From assembly GCA_022482625.1 (NCBI GenBank), contig JAKVOU010000001.1, positions 1,908,784 to 1,972,783 of the forward strand: a stretch of 64,000 nt of DNA, read 5' to 3'. This document shows, piece after piece, positions 48,915 to 58,279 of this stretch (positions are counted from its first letter, which is position 1; each line of letters opens with the position of its first letter). Under the pieces are notes generated by a model. That model did no database searches and had not been told where the DNA came from. It saw nothing but the letters and a program-made list of their open reading frames with translations. This stretch comes from Spirochaetia bacterium (GTDB lineage Bacteria; Spirochaetota; Spirochaetia; Sphaerochaetales; Sphaerochaetaceae). The translations under genes were made by a program, and so were the position numbers.

Positions 48915-48950
48915 GAAAAAAATCGGTGGTGAGACATCCCCACCACCACA
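48915..48950 (-). terminator. Intra-operon terminator/attenuator after the binding-protein gene
   Basis: On the minus strand GGTGGTG pairs with CACCACC around a nine-base loop and is followed by GATTTTTTT. It lies between the binding-protein stop (48968) and the permease start (48903), so it should lower expression of the membrane parts relative to the binding protein. Confidence 0.7.
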
Positions 48951-48967
48951 TAGAATCTGCAGCCCTA

Positions 48968-49993
48968 TTACTTTGCAGTCAGAACTTCATTGACCCATCT
49001 GGTCACCAAACGTTCAGAGTTCTCACTGTAATAATCAGTATCGTAAGGAATAATCTTAAGTGAATCAAAAGCAGGCATACCTTCAGCCAATTTTGCCGAA
49101 GCAAGTACAGGATAGAAGAAAGTCTGTTGCTCTGAAAGGGCATCCTGTCCTTTCTGTCCAGTCATCCAATCAACAAATGTCTGTGCAGCCTTCAGGTTCT
49201 TTGCTCCCTTGAGAATAGATACCGCAGGAGCTTCTGCTGGAACGCCTTCCTTCGGGAATACGACTTTGACAGGAAGTCCCTGGCTGATGAATTGGAAGAA
49301 TGCAGGAGTAAACTGGATACCGATGGCACAGTCACCGACATTAACACCCTTTGAAGGGCCAGTTCCTGAAGAGGTATATGTCTGTATATTCTTGTTCAAC
49401 TTTGCCATATAAGCCATTGCATTGTCTTCGCCATAGATTTCGCACAATCCATAGACTTCAGTCTTTGCCGTACCGCTTGACTGCGGAGTCGGTGCCTGAA
49501 TAAGACCTTTGTATTCAGGTTTCGTCAAATCTTCCCAGGAAGCAGGCATCGTTGCACTAGCTTTCGCAAGTGCCTGTGTATTGATGCCAAAGCAAAGGGG
49601 ATTCATATAGATACAGCGCCAATACCCATCAGGATCCTTGAAGTTGGCGCCAAGAGCATCAAGTTCAGCACTCTTATATTGTATGGTCAGACCTGCATCT
49701 TTTGCCGAAATATGATTTTCACTGGGAGCACCGAACCACACATCGGCCTGAGGCCTTCCTGCTTCAGCCTGAATCCTTGCCAACGCAGGCCCGCTCGACA
49801 GATGGACTGATTTCACCTCAATACCGGTATCGGCTGTAAAAGCCTTGAATAATTTCGCCGAGTTTTCTTCATCGACACTGGCATATACAACCAGTTCCTT
49901 GGAACCTTCGTTCGAGCTCTCCTGAGCTCCTTGCGCAAATATCGGAGCGACCAATGCACTCACACAGACAAGACAAACCAAACTTTTTCTCAT
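48968..49993 (-). CDS. ABC transporter substrate-binding protein of AfuA/FbpA type
   Basis: ATG 49993 follows GGAGGAAAAG; the ORF extends 4 codons further to a TTG. The 341 residues include a signal peptide ending APIFA-QG, then ELVVYASVDEENSAKLFKAF and RPQADVWFGAPSENH, typical of the iron(III)/AfuA binding-protein cluster. The pair of tyrosines DTDYYSENSE near the C-terminus resembles ferric ligands of FbpA, but hexose-phosphate AfuA proteins look similar. It is the first gene of the operon under a perfect-consensus promoter. Confidence 0.86.
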   Translation of the reverse strand: MRKSLVCLVCVSALVAPIFAQGAQESSNEGSKELVVYASVDEENSAKLFKAFTADTGIEVKSVHLSSGPALARIQAEAGRPQADVWFGAPSENHISAKDAGLTIQYKSAELDALGANFKDPDGYWRCIYMNPLCFGINTQALAKASATMPASWEDLTKPEYKGLIQAPTPQSSGTAKTEVYGLCEIYGEDNAMAYMAKLNKNIQTYTSSGTGPSKGVNVGDCAIGIQFTPAFFQFISQGLPVKVVFPKEGVPAEAPAVSILKGAKNLKAAQTFVDWMTGQKGQDALSEQQTFFYPVLASAKLAEGMPAFDSLKIIPYDTDYYSENSERLVTRWVNEVLTAK

Positions 49994-50011
49994 CTTTTCC
50001 TCCAACGAGTG

Positions 50012-50040
50012 ATTATAAGTTTTTATATACCATGTGTCAA
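50012..50040 (-). promoter_or_regulatory. Consensus sigma-70 promoter of the afu-type operon
   Basis: On the minus strand TTGACA (50035-50040) and TATAAT (50012-50017) are exactly 17 bases apart, a perfect match to the consensus, about 19 bases before the binding-protein start codon. Confidence 0.8.
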
Positions 50041-50095
50041 TTTTTATCGGTTCCTTATATTTTTAGTCACTATATAAAACAAACATAGTAAACTT

Positions 50096-50129
50096 TCAAT
50101 TGTCAAAGATAATTGTCCCACAAATATAA
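50096..50129 (+). promoter_or_regulatory. Candidate regulator site and promoter of the two-component genes
   Basis: AATTGTC occurs twice as a direct repeat with a 6-base gap (about 50098-50117), as AraC-type regulators often bind. TTGTCA (50100) and ATATAA (50124) with an 18-base spacer overlap it and could be the promoter of the response-regulator gene. It lies between two divergent operons, so it could serve either. Confidence 0.35.
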
Positions 50130-50191
50130 GAATTTTCTAGCTTCCTCACGGATTGTTGGATATGATGAAAGCAAAAGGGAGGAATCACATA

Positions 50192-51781
50192 ATGGCCATC
50201 AGTATCTTTTTGGCTGAGGATGAGCTGATCATACGTCGTAGCATCAGCAAGAACATAGATTGGGAAAGTGAAGGTTTTGAATTTCTCGGAGCAGCTGCAG
50301 ACGGAGAACTGGCACTGCCGCTTGTCCTTGCAAAAAAACCAGATATACTCATCACTGACATCAAGATGCCTTTCCTTGACGGACTGCAGCTATCAGAACT
50401 GGTCAAGAAAAAACTACCGAAAACAAAAATCCTGCTGCTAACAGGATACAAGGACTTTGACTTTGCAAAGAAAGCCATAAGCATCGGTGTTACAGATTAC
50501 ATCCTCAAGCCTATCACAACAGAAAAACTCATTTCCCGTCTTCAGGATATAGCATGGGATATTGAAAACGAACGGGAAAATTCCAGATTGTTAGAAACTT
50601 ACAAAGCTGAAAAAGCAGAACGGAAAACTGCTTCACGAAACAACTTCTTTGCCAAACTGATCTCCAACATCTACACATTCCAGCAACTTTTGGACAAGGC
50701 AAAGGATCTGGACCTGGATCTGGTAGGTACCCAATATGCCATACTTCTTCTCAAGATGACCTTCAGGGAAAGCAACTTGGAAAACGAACAGAAAATAAAT
50801 GAATTGGAACAACATCTCCCGCTCCCTGACGGATGGATAACTTTTGACCGAGGTGCGGAAGGCCTTGGAATCCTTTGCATCAACTTCGAACCGTCAGAGT
50901 GGAAAAAAGAGCATGACCTGCTTTGCAATTATCTTGACCAGAATGAAGGTTTGACATATTTCGGAGCAGTAGGACCTGCAGTAAAACGTCTCACTGAAAT
51001 TTCTCAATCATATCAAAAAGCAAGCAAGGCTTTTGCCTCCCGTTTCTTTATCGACAGAGACAATATCATCGAAAGCTATGATGCCGTCGGCAATCCTGAA
51101 GAAAAACTAGGAACCATTCCATTGTTCCGTTTGGACAGTGACAATATAGACAGAACCATCATTGAACGTTTCCTACAACTTGGGCAACAAGAAGAAGAAG
51201 GCCCTTTCATTACGGATTATCTGCAGAAATTTGATGACATCTCCCTTGATTCCCTTGATTTCAGACACTATCTGATGATGGATACATACTTCTGTTGCAG
51301 TGACTTTCTTTGTCGTATCGGTTATACAAAAGCAGATCTCAAGCCTTTGGATATAGCACGGCTACAGGGATGTTCAAGGCAAAAACTTGCATCCTGCTTA
51401 TCTGAATTGCTAAGGCAGACCTTGCAATTACGTGATTCCGTTTCCCACAGCACACACAGCACGCTCATCGAAAATACAAAGAGGTTCATGGAAGGACATT
51501 ACAACAGCAAGCAAATGGCACTGAACTATGTAGCAGACGAAATGGGTATCAGTCCAAATTACCTTTCCACCCTTTTCAGCAATGAAACAGGCGAGACTTT
51601 TACTGAATATCTCACAAAGCTCAAAATGGAAAAGGCAATTGAATTGCTCCTTTCTACTGATATGCGTTCAAGTGAAATTGCCATTGCCATAGGCTATCAG
51701 GATCCACATTATTTCAGTCATATGTTTAAAAAATATACAGGACTTTCACCACGTGGTTACAGGACAAGGAAAAGCCAATGA
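50192..51781 (+). CDS. YesN-type response regulator with AraC DNA-binding domain
   Basis: ATG 50192 follows GGGAGGAAT; 529 residues. Residues 1-120 are a receiver domain (AEDELIIRRS, DILITDIKMP with the phosphorylated Asp near residue 55, LLLTGYKDFDFA, YILKP). Residues about 425-529 are an AraC helix-turn-helix pair (MGISPNYLSTLFSNETGETF; IGYQDPHYFSHMFKKYTG). It is coupled to the kinase gene by a 4-base overlap. Such pairs switch on nearby sugar importers; candidates are the downstream YtfQ-type system and the divergent Afu-type system. Confidence 0.92.
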   Translation: MAISIFLAEDELIIRRSISKNIDWESEGFEFLGAAADGELALPLVLAKKPDILITDIKMPFLDGLQLSELVKKKLPKTKILLLTGYKDFDFAKKAISIGVTDYILKPITTEKLISRLQDIAWDIENERENSRLLETYKAEKAERKTASRNNFFAKLISNIYTFQQLLDKAKDLDLDLVGTQYAILLLKMTFRESNLENEQKINELEQHLPLPDGWITFDRGAEGLGILCINFEPSEWKKEHDLLCNYLDQNEGLTYFGAVGPAVKRLTEISQSYQKASKAFASRFFIDRDNIIESYDAVGNPEEKLGTIPLFRLDSDNIDRTIIERFLQLGQQEEEGPFITDYLQKFDDISLDSLDFRHYLMMDTYFCCSDFLCRIGYTKADLKPLDIARLQGCSRQKLASCLSELLRQTLQLRDSVSHSTHSTLIENTKRFMEGHYNSKQMALNYVADEMGISPNYLSTLFSNETGETFTEYLTKLKMEKAIELLLSTDMRSSEIAIAIGYQDPHYFSHMFKKYTGLSPRGYRTRKSQ

Positions 51782-53268
51782 AAAAGAACAACCGTATGAC
51801 CAAGAACTCCTTGAGTCACAGACTCAAGTATTATTTTGAACAATCGGTAATACCCTTTTCCCTGCTCGTCATCCTGCTGCTGATTTTCTTGGTATATATA
51901 GGCAATGCCTACAATCAGATCGTGCTCAATATTACTACGGCAAACGAATACATCCTTACATTCAAGCATGATGTAGACTATGCTTTGTATAGGACGGTCA
52001 TTGGTTCCGCAAATTCATGGGATACGACATTCGACAAAGATATAAAGGATCCCTATATTACCATCAGCAACATGAAGCAGAATATGCTGAAGCTTCAGAA
52101 AATGACCAAAGACAAAGCAAACAGGACCAGACTGAAAAACATTATTTCCAGGTTGGACAGTCTCAAGGGCATGGCAGATACAATCAACCAAAGGGTAAAG
52201 GAAAAAGGCCATTATGATGAAAATATGAATTTCCTGGAACTCAATGTATACATTCTGACAGAGTTGATTACAAGCCAAGTCCATGAGTATGTCTACTATG
52301 AAGCAGCACATCTGGAATTGGTCAGGCAGAATCTGATGCGGACCTTATTGGTAATGATCGTAGCTGGACTATTGTTCTATTTTACCCTTCTGTTCCGTCT
52401 GCAGCGAATAAACAAGGATATTGCAGAAAGTGTACTCAAACCTATCGAAGACATCTGTGATGCGACAGGAGAAATAGCAAAAGGAGAATTCATCAACGTC
52501 CAAGATGAGAAATACGATTATGAAGTTGCCGTTCTTTCTTCATCAATCAACCACATGTCAAGGGAAATCGAACGGCTATTGGAAAAAACAAAGCAAGAAC
52601 AGGAACAGCTCAGGTTGACAGAACTCCAGCTGTACCAATCACAGATAAATCCCCATTTTCTTTATAACACCTTGGATACCATCGTAGCTCTGGTAGAAAG
52701 TAAAATGCCAGAAGATGCCGTCATGTTGATTGAACGGTTGTCGGATTTCTTCAGGACTTCCTTGTCTGAAGGAAAACCAAAGATCCTTATCAAAGATGAA
52801 ATCAGACATGTACAGTCATATCTGGAAATCCAACAGGTACGTTACCAGGATATCATGCAATTTTCCATAACAGTAGATCGGACTCTGATGAATTATCTGA
52901 TCGTCAAGCTGACACTTCAACCCTTGGTCGAGAATGCACTCTACCATGGCATCAAGCAACGTAGGGGTGTCGGACACATCATCATAACAGGACATGAAGA
53001 TGACCAAGGAGATATTCTCCTTATGGTCCGTGATGACGGTATCGGCATGGATAAGGAAAAACTCCAGGAACTGCAGGATTCTTTGGAATCAAAGGTCCCC
53101 GCAGGGAAAAGAACCTTCGGATTGTACAATGTACACCAACGGCTCAGGCTTAATTATGGACAAACATATGGACTGACCCTTGAAAGTACCCTCGGAAAGG
53201 GAACTACCGTATATGTAAAGCTTCCGAAAGAACAATCCAAGGATGATGTTAACGAACACGCAAAATGA
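51778..53268 (+). CDS. YesM-type sensor histidine kinase
   Basis: The 496-residue kinase has two membrane helices (about 23-48 and 188-208) around an extracytoplasmic sensor region, a HAMP-like linker, and the His_kinase domain with QSQINPHFLYNTLD (phospho-His near 296). The ATPase domain shows PLVENALYHGIK, DDGIGMD and GKGTTVYVKLP. It phosphorylates the YesN-type regulator encoded upstream. The ligand is unknown; a sugar or a sugar-loaded binding protein is usual. Confidence 0.92.
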   Translation: MKKNNRMTKNSLSHRLKYYFEQSVIPFSLLVILLLIFLVYIGNAYNQIVLNITTANEYILTFKHDVDYALYRTVIGSANSWDTTFDKDIKDPYITISNMKQNMLKLQKMTKDKANRTRLKNIISRLDSLKGMADTINQRVKEKGHYDENMNFLELNVYILTELITSQVHEYVYYEAAHLELVRQNLMRTLLVMIVAGLLFYFTLLFRLQRINKDIAESVLKPIEDICDATGEIAKGEFINVQDEKYDYEVAVLSSSINHMSREIERLLEKTKQEQEQLRLTELQLYQSQINPHFLYNTLDTIVALVESKMPEDAVMLIERLSDFFRTSLSEGKPKILIKDEIRHVQSYLEIQQVRYQDIMQFSITVDRTLMNYLIVKLTLQPLVENALYHGIKQRRGVGHIIITGHEDDQGDILLMVRDDGIGMDKEKLQELQDSLESKVPAGKRTFGLYNVHQRLRLNYGQTYGLTLESTLGKGTTVYVKLPKEQSKDDVNEHAK

Positions 53269-53314
53269 AAATAATCAACTTTTTTTCATTTTTTTCAACC
53301 ACAAAATCAATCAT

Positions 53315-53362
53315 ATCCAAAAAAAATCATCATATTGGATAAAATCATCCGTATCTTTATCA
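53315..53362 (+). promoter_or_regulatory. Candidate promoter and inverted repeat upstream of the YtfQ-like gene
   Basis: TTGGAT (53335-53340) and TATCAA (about 53358-53363) are 17 bases apart. The -35 element is one arm of an inverted repeat ATCCAA (53315-53320)/TTGGAT, a possible regulator site. Seen by eye. Confidence 0.35.
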
Positions 53363-53405
53363 AAATTTGTAGCATACAATACTAGCATAAAAAAGGAGAT
53401 ACGCA

Positions 53406-54404
53406 ATGAAAAAGACTGTATTGTTTCTCAGCATACTGCTTTCAGCCGGTATGCTTTTCGCAAACGGCACCCAAGAAACTGCAGCTGGGACTACTTCGGG
53501 GCAAAAAGACCTGATAGTCGTCGGATATGCACAGGTCGGAGCAGAATCAGATTGGAGAACAGCTAATACTGAATCCTTCAAGACGACATTCACCGAAGCC
53601 AATGGTTACAAACTGATTTTTGATGATGCACAGCAGAAACAGGAAAACCAAATCAAGGCGATCAGAAGCTTCATCCAGCAGGACGTCGATTATATCGTAT
53701 TGGCTCCTGTCGTAGAAACAGGATGGGATACAGTACTGAAAGAAGCAAAAGATGCAGGTATTCCGGTCATTCTGTCAGACCGTATGGTAAAAGTATCTGA
53801 TGATTCACTTTATACTTGCTGGGTAGGCGGAAACTTCAAGAAGGAAGGTGAAGATGCCGGTAAGTGGCTTGCCTCATATCTTGATAAACAAGGTAGAAGC
53901 AATGACAGTATCAATATTGTCACTTTACAGGGAACCATCGGTTCTTCAGCCCAAGTAGGACGGACCGAAGGTTTCGCAGAAGAGCTTGCAAAACACTCGA
54001 ACTGGCACATGCTTGCTCGTCAGACTGGTGAATTCACCCAAGCAAAAGGCCAGGAAGTCATGGAATCGTTCCTGAAAAAGTATGATGATATCGATGTAGT
54101 CATCAGTGAAAACGACAATATGTCATTTGGTGCCATCGACGCAATCAAAGCTGCAGGAAAGACCTGTGGTCCAAACGGCAAGATCATCATTGTTTCCTTT
54201 GATGCTGTCCGTGCTGCTTTTGAAGCAATGAAGGCCGGAGATCTGAACTGTGCCTGTGAATGTAACCCATTGCATGGACCAAGGGTAGCTCAGTTGATCC
54301 AAAAACTCGAAAAGGGCGAGAAAGTCGAAAAGATCAACTATGTTGATGAAAAGGTATTCCCCGCAGAAGTTGCTGCAGAAGTTGAACCGACAAGGAAATA
54401 TTGA
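53406..54404 (+). CDS. ytfQ: Periplasmic sugar-binding protein, YtfQ-like (galactofuranose type)
   Basis: The 332-residue protein starts after AAAGGAG with a signal peptide ending MLFA-NG. The mature part follows YtfQ closely: VGYAQVGAESDWR, DDAQQKQENQIKAIRSFIQQ, LAPVVETGWDTVLKEAKDAG, LQGTIGSSAQVGRTEGFAE, GEFTQAKGQEVMESF and SENDNMSFGAIDAIK. YtfQ of E. coli binds galactofuranose; whether this one does is an inference from similarity. It heads the transporter operon downstream of the YesMN genes. Confidence 0.85.
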   Translation: MKKTVLFLSILLSAGMLFANGTQETAAGTTSGQKDLIVVGYAQVGAESDWRTANTESFKTTFTEANGYKLIFDDAQQKQENQIKAIRSFIQQDVDYIVLAPVVETGWDTVLKEAKDAGIPVILSDRMVKVSDDSLYTCWVGGNFKKEGEDAGKWLASYLDKQGRSNDSINIVTLQGTIGSSAQVGRTEGFAEELAKHSNWHMLARQTGEFTQAKGQEVMESFLKKYDDIDVVISENDNMSFGAIDAIKAAGKTCGPNGKIIIVSFDAVRAAFEAMKAGDLNCACECNPLHGPRVAQLIQKLEKGEKVEKINYVDEKVFPAEVAAEVEPTRKY

Positions 54405-54421
54405 ACACTGTCTGCACTCAG

Positions 54422-54455
54422 GGAGACGGAGGAGCGTCCTTCGTCTCCTTTTTTT
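54422..54455 (+). terminator. Terminator/attenuator between binding protein and ATPase genes
   Basis: GGAGACG (54422-54428) pairs with CGTCTCC (54442-54448), followed by seven T residues. It should allow partial readthrough so that the binding protein is made in excess. Confidence 0.75.
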
Positions 54456-54540
54456 CAGGTAACTTCATTGATTGCATTACAACGACAGGAACTACAAGGT
54501 TTCTGATTTCATCAAGACAATACATCTAAAAGGAGGTCCC

Positions 54541-56052
54541 ATGGAAAACATACTGTTATCCATGAAGGGAATTTCCAAGTCATTTCCAGGAGTAAAAGCT
54601 CTGGATAAAGTTGATTTTAGCCTAAATAAGGGCGAGATTCATGCACTGATGGGAGAAAATGGCGCTGGAAAAAGTACCTTGATAAAGGTACTTACCGGTG
54701 TGCACCCTTTTGAAGAAGGGACTATCCATCTGGAAGGACATGAAGGACATTTACGCAACAGATCTCCCGAAGATGCACAACGGAACGGCATCAGTACCGT
54801 GTTCCAGGAAATCAACCTTTGCCCTAACCTTTCAGTAGCAGAAAACCTTTTTATAGGCAGGGAACCAAAGAAACACGGAAACATAGACTGGAAAGCAATG
54901 AACACAAGGGCTAAGGAAGTCCTATTGAAAATGGATATGGATATCGACGTCACCCTTGCTTTGGAAAACTACTCAATTGCCATGCAGCAGATGGTAGCAA
55001 TTGCAAGAGCTGTCGATATGTCCGCAAAAGTTCTTATTCTGGATGAACCCACTTCGTCCCTTGATGACCAAGAGGTTACGAAGCTGTTTGCTATAATGAA
55101 AAGGTTGAAGGAACATGGAGTAGGCATCATTTTCGTTACTCATTTTCTCAACCAAGTTTACGAAATCTGCGACAGGATAACTGTTCTGCGAGGCGGCAAG
55201 CTAGTCGGGACTTACACAGTTGCTGAATTACCACGCTTCCAATTGGTATCAAAGATGATGGGCAAGGATTTGGATGAACTATCCGATCTCAGAGCCTGTG
55301 GCACCAATGAATGCAAAGGTGATGTCCTGATTGAAACAAAAGGACTGGGAGTGTCCGGTTCCATCAAACCTTTCGATATTGCTCTCCATAAAGGGGAAGT
55401 GGTCGGTCTTGCAGGTCTTCTAGGTAGTGGCAGAAGCCAATTAGCCAGAGCTATCTATGGTGCCGACAAACCAGACAAAGGAAAACTATTTGTACGGGGA
55501 AAACAATTTGTAGCTCACTCGCCGCTGGATTCCATGAGACAGGGCATGGCATATCTACCTGAAGACAGAAAAGAAGAAGGAATTATACCTGATCTGTCAG
55601 TCAGGGAAAACATCATCATTGCCTTGCAGGCACGGAAAGGTTTTTCAAAGGTAATTTCCAGAAAAGAACAAGAAGATTTATGTAACAAGATGATCGATTT
55701 ACTCCAAATCAAGACACCTTCGACGGAAACAACCGTCAAACAACTATCAGGAGGAAACCAACAGAAAGTCATCTTGGCCCGTTGGTTACTTACTTCTCCT
55801 GATTTCTTCATTCTGGATGAACCTACCAGAGGTATAGATATCGGAACAAAGACAGAAATACAGAAACTTGTCATAAAGCTTGCAAAAGAGGGCAAAAGCC
55901 TGATGTTCATTTCTTCAGAAATCGATGAAATGCTCAGAACCTGTAACAGGATGGCAATACTCAGGGATGGTGAAAAGGTCTCTGAACTACAGGAAAATGA
56001 ACTGTCGCAAGAAAATATAATGGCTACGATTGCCAGCGGAGGGAAGAAATGA
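54541..56052 (+). CDS. ytfR: Sugar ABC transporter ATPase, YtfR-like (two fused ATPase domains)
   Basis: ATG 54541 follows AAAGGAGGTCCC; 503 residues. The N-terminal domain has Walker A GENGAGKST (about 39-47), a Q-loop in TVFQEINL, and Walker B ILDEPTSSLD (about 162), with a degenerate signature (YSIAMQQM). The C-terminal domain has AGLLGSGRSQLARAI in place of a canonical Walker A, LSGGNQQK and FILDEPTRGID (about 425). This is the CUT2 layout of RbsA/YtfR. It energises the two permeases encoded after it. Confidence 0.9.
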   Translation: MENILLSMKGISKSFPGVKALDKVDFSLNKGEIHALMGENGAGKSTLIKVLTGVHPFEEGTIHLEGHEGHLRNRSPEDAQRNGISTVFQEINLCPNLSVAENLFIGREPKKHGNIDWKAMNTRAKEVLLKMDMDIDVTLALENYSIAMQQMVAIARAVDMSAKVLILDEPTSSLDDQEVTKLFAIMKRLKEHGVGIIFVTHFLNQVYEICDRITVLRGGKLVGTYTVAELPRFQLVSKMMGKDLDELSDLRACGTNECKGDVLIETKGLGVSGSIKPFDIALHKGEVVGLAGLLGSGRSQLARAIYGADKPDKGKLFVRGKQFVAHSPLDSMRQGMAYLPEDRKEEGIIPDLSVRENIIIALQARKGFSKVISRKEQEDLCNKMIDLLQIKTPSTETTVKQLSGGNQQKVILARWLLTSPDFFILDEPTRGIDIGTKTEIQKLVIKLAKEGKSLMFISSEIDEMLRTCNRMAILRDGEKVSELQENELSQENIMATIASGGKK

Positions 56053-57113
56053 ATCAACAACTGGTAAGACTTACGAAGAAACGTCTGTTTATGCCCATAC
56101 TATGCTTGTGTATCGTATTGCTCATCAATGTCATCAAGACACCGGACTTCTTCAAGATAACCGTAAGGGAAGGAGTTTTCTACGGATATATCATCGATGT
56201 CATCAACAGAGCCAGCGAATTGGTGATACTTGCTGTCGGTATGACGCTTTGTATTGCGTCTTCTGCTGGAACTGATATTTCCGTAGGTGCCGTCATGGCT
56301 GTAGCCGCTGCAGTCTGTTGCAGCATACTTGCGGGTGGACAGGTCTCCGTCACTGCATATCAGAACCCTTATATAATCGCAGTCTTGGCTGCCTTGGGAG
56401 TCGCAGTCCTCTGTGGAGCCTTCAATGGATTCTTGGTAGCCAATCTGAAAATCCAGCCTATGGTTGCTACGTTGATACTGTTTACAGCAGGGCGAGGTAT
56501 CGCTCAACTCATTACAAATGGACAGATTACTTATGTAAGGGTAAGCAGTTATAAATTACTTGGAGCTAATATTCCAGGAGTTCCTCTTCCGACCAGTGTC
56601 TTTGTTGCAATCCTTGTCATAATCATAGCACAGACTATATTGCGAAAGACTTCACTGGGTATGTATATCGAGGCTGTCGGTATCAATGCAAAGGCATCAA
56701 GGCTGGTAGGACTCAAAAGTACGGCAATTATTTTCCTGACTTACGTTATCTGTGGATTGTGCGCAGGCATCTCAGGAATCATCATGTCCAGTAGGATATA
56801 TTCTGCGGATGCAAACAACATAGGCCTATTGATGGAACTTGATGCCATTCTTGCAGTTGCCTTAGGTGGCAACAATTTGGCTGGTGGCCGATTCAGTATG
56901 ACGGGTTCAATCATCGGAGCTTACACTATACAGGCCTTGACCACTACCCTCTATGCTATGGGTGTCAGTGCTGACCAGATTCCAGTCTACAAGGCTCTTG
57001 TTGTCATTGTCATCGTCAGCTTGCAGTCTGAAGTAGTCAAAGCAAAGTTCAACGATATCAAGAAAAAACATGAATCAAGAAAGACTCTAGTAGCCACAGT
57101 GGAGGTTCAGTGA
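56049..57113 (+). CDS. ytfT: Sugar ABC transporter permease, YtfT-like
   Basis: The 354-residue CUT2 permease overlaps the ATPase gene by 4 bases. It has about ten hydrophobic segments and the RbsC-type blocks GMTLCIASSAGTDISVGAVM and LDAILAVALGGNNLAGGRFS. With the next permease it should form a heterodimeric channel, as YtfT and YjfF do in E. coli. Confidence 0.88.
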   Translation: MNQQLVRLTKKRLFMPILCLCIVLLINVIKTPDFFKITVREGVFYGYIIDVINRASELVILAVGMTLCIASSAGTDISVGAVMAVAAAVCCSILAGGQVSVTAYQNPYIIAVLAALGVAVLCGAFNGFLVANLKIQPMVATLILFTAGRGIAQLITNGQITYVRVSSYKLLGANIPGVPLPTSVFVAILVIIIAQTILRKTSLGMYIEAVGINAKASRLVGLKSTAIIFLTYVICGLCAGISGIIMSSRIYSADANNIGLLMELDAILAVALGGNNLAGGRFSMTGSIIGAYTIQALTTTLYAMGVSADQIPVYKALVVIVIVSLQSEVVKAKFNDIKKKHESRKTLVATVEVQ

Positions 57114-57115
57114 CA

Positions 57116-58138
57116 ATGAAACTAAAGAAACATTTTGATTCCAAGACAGTATTGCTGTGGATTACTATCCTCCTGTTTTTTTCCATGTATATCATTGGTA
57201 TGGTCATTTACCATGACAGAGGCTTTGCAAACCTACAGAATTTTCTCAATCTCTTCATCTCCAATGCAGGATTGATTGTCATCAGTGCAGGCATGACTGT
57301 CGTCATGATTACCGGAGGCATAGATATTTCTGTCGGTTCCTTCGTTGCCATGGCCTGTATGATTCTTGCTGACCTGATGGAAAACAAAGGTTTGGATGCA
57401 AGTACAGCAATTTTCTTTGTACTGATTGTAGGTATAGTATTCGGCTTTGTACAAGGCTGGTTCATATCTTATCTGAAAATCCAACCGTTTATCATGACTT
57501 TGGCAGGTATGTTCTTTGCAAGAGGTATGACAGCAATCATCAGCCAGGATATGATAAACATACAGAACAAGACGTTCCTGGCTATAGCTTCCCATAAGAT
57601 CTATCTGCCGTTCGGCGGCTATCTGAACAAACATGGCAAGCTCATTCTTCCGTATATCTATCCCACGGTAATCGTTGCCTTGATTGCACTGGTAATCATT
57701 TTCTGGATGCTTAGATATACAAAACTCGGCAGGAATATCTATGCAATCGGCGGCAATGAACAAAGTGCAATGCTGATGGGCCTGGACATAAAGAAAACAA
57801 AACTTATTGCCTATACGATCAGTGGCCTGTGCAGCGGTATCGGTGGTACTCTGTTCTGTCTGAACACCTGCTCAGGCTTCGTAGAGCAGGCAAAAGGCTT
57901 TGAAATGGATGCTATCGCATCAGCAGTCATCGGCGGTACATTGCTGACAGGAGGTGTTGGCAATGTCTTCGGAACCCTCTTCGGTGTATTGATCAACGGT
58001 ACCATCCAGAGTTTCATTACATTCCAGGGAACTCTTTCCTCCTGGTGGGTACGAATTTCAATTGCAGCACTCCTGGCCTTCTTCATCATTCTCCAAAGCA
58101 TCTTCGCTTTCATCACAGAAAGAAGGAAAGGCTTATAA
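57116..58138 (+). CDS. yjfF: Sugar ABC transporter permease, YjfF-like
   Basis: ATG 57116, 10 bases after GGAGG, is preferred over GTG 57110; 340 residues. The CUT2 blocks GMTVVMITGGIDISVGSFVA, AIGGNEQSAMLMGLDIKKTK and AIASAVIGGTLLTGGVGNVF are present, the last typical of YjfF. It is the second half of the channel and the last gene of the YtfQRT-YjfF type operon. Confidence 0.88.
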   Translation: MKLKKHFDSKTVLLWITILLFFSMYIIGMVIYHDRGFANLQNFLNLFISNAGLIVISAGMTVVMITGGIDISVGSFVAMACMILADLMENKGLDASTAIFFVLIVGIVFGFVQGWFISYLKIQPFIMTLAGMFFARGMTAIISQDMINIQNKTFLAIASHKIYLPFGGYLNKHGKLILPYIYPTVIVALIALVIIFWMLRYTKLGRNIYAIGGNEQSAMLMGLDIKKTKLIAYTISGLCSGIGGTLFCLNTCSGFVEQAKGFEMDAIASAVIGGTLLTGGVGNVFGTLFGVLINGTIQSFITFQGTLSSWWVRISIAALLAFFIILQSIFAFITERRKGL

Positions 58139-58165
58139 AAACATGACTCTCAAACTTTGACTCCA

Positions 58166-58252
58166 GGTACCTGGCCAGAAAGATGACATCCTCCGCTTGA
58201 ACAAGCCTCCAAGAGAAAAAGCCATCAATATTTTGACCAGGTACCATTTTTT
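58166..58252. terminator. Probable long-stem terminator after the yjfF-like gene
   Basis: GGTACCTGG (58166-58174) is complementary to CCAGGTACC (58237-58245), which is followed by ATTTTTTG. The loop is unusually long (62 bases) and contains a small CTTG/CAAG hairpin. CCAGGTACCTGG at 58163-58174 is also a palindrome by itself. The two converging operons may share it. Confidence 0.5.
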
Positions 58253-58279
58253 GTTCTTGCAATAGCAACGGAAAGACTA

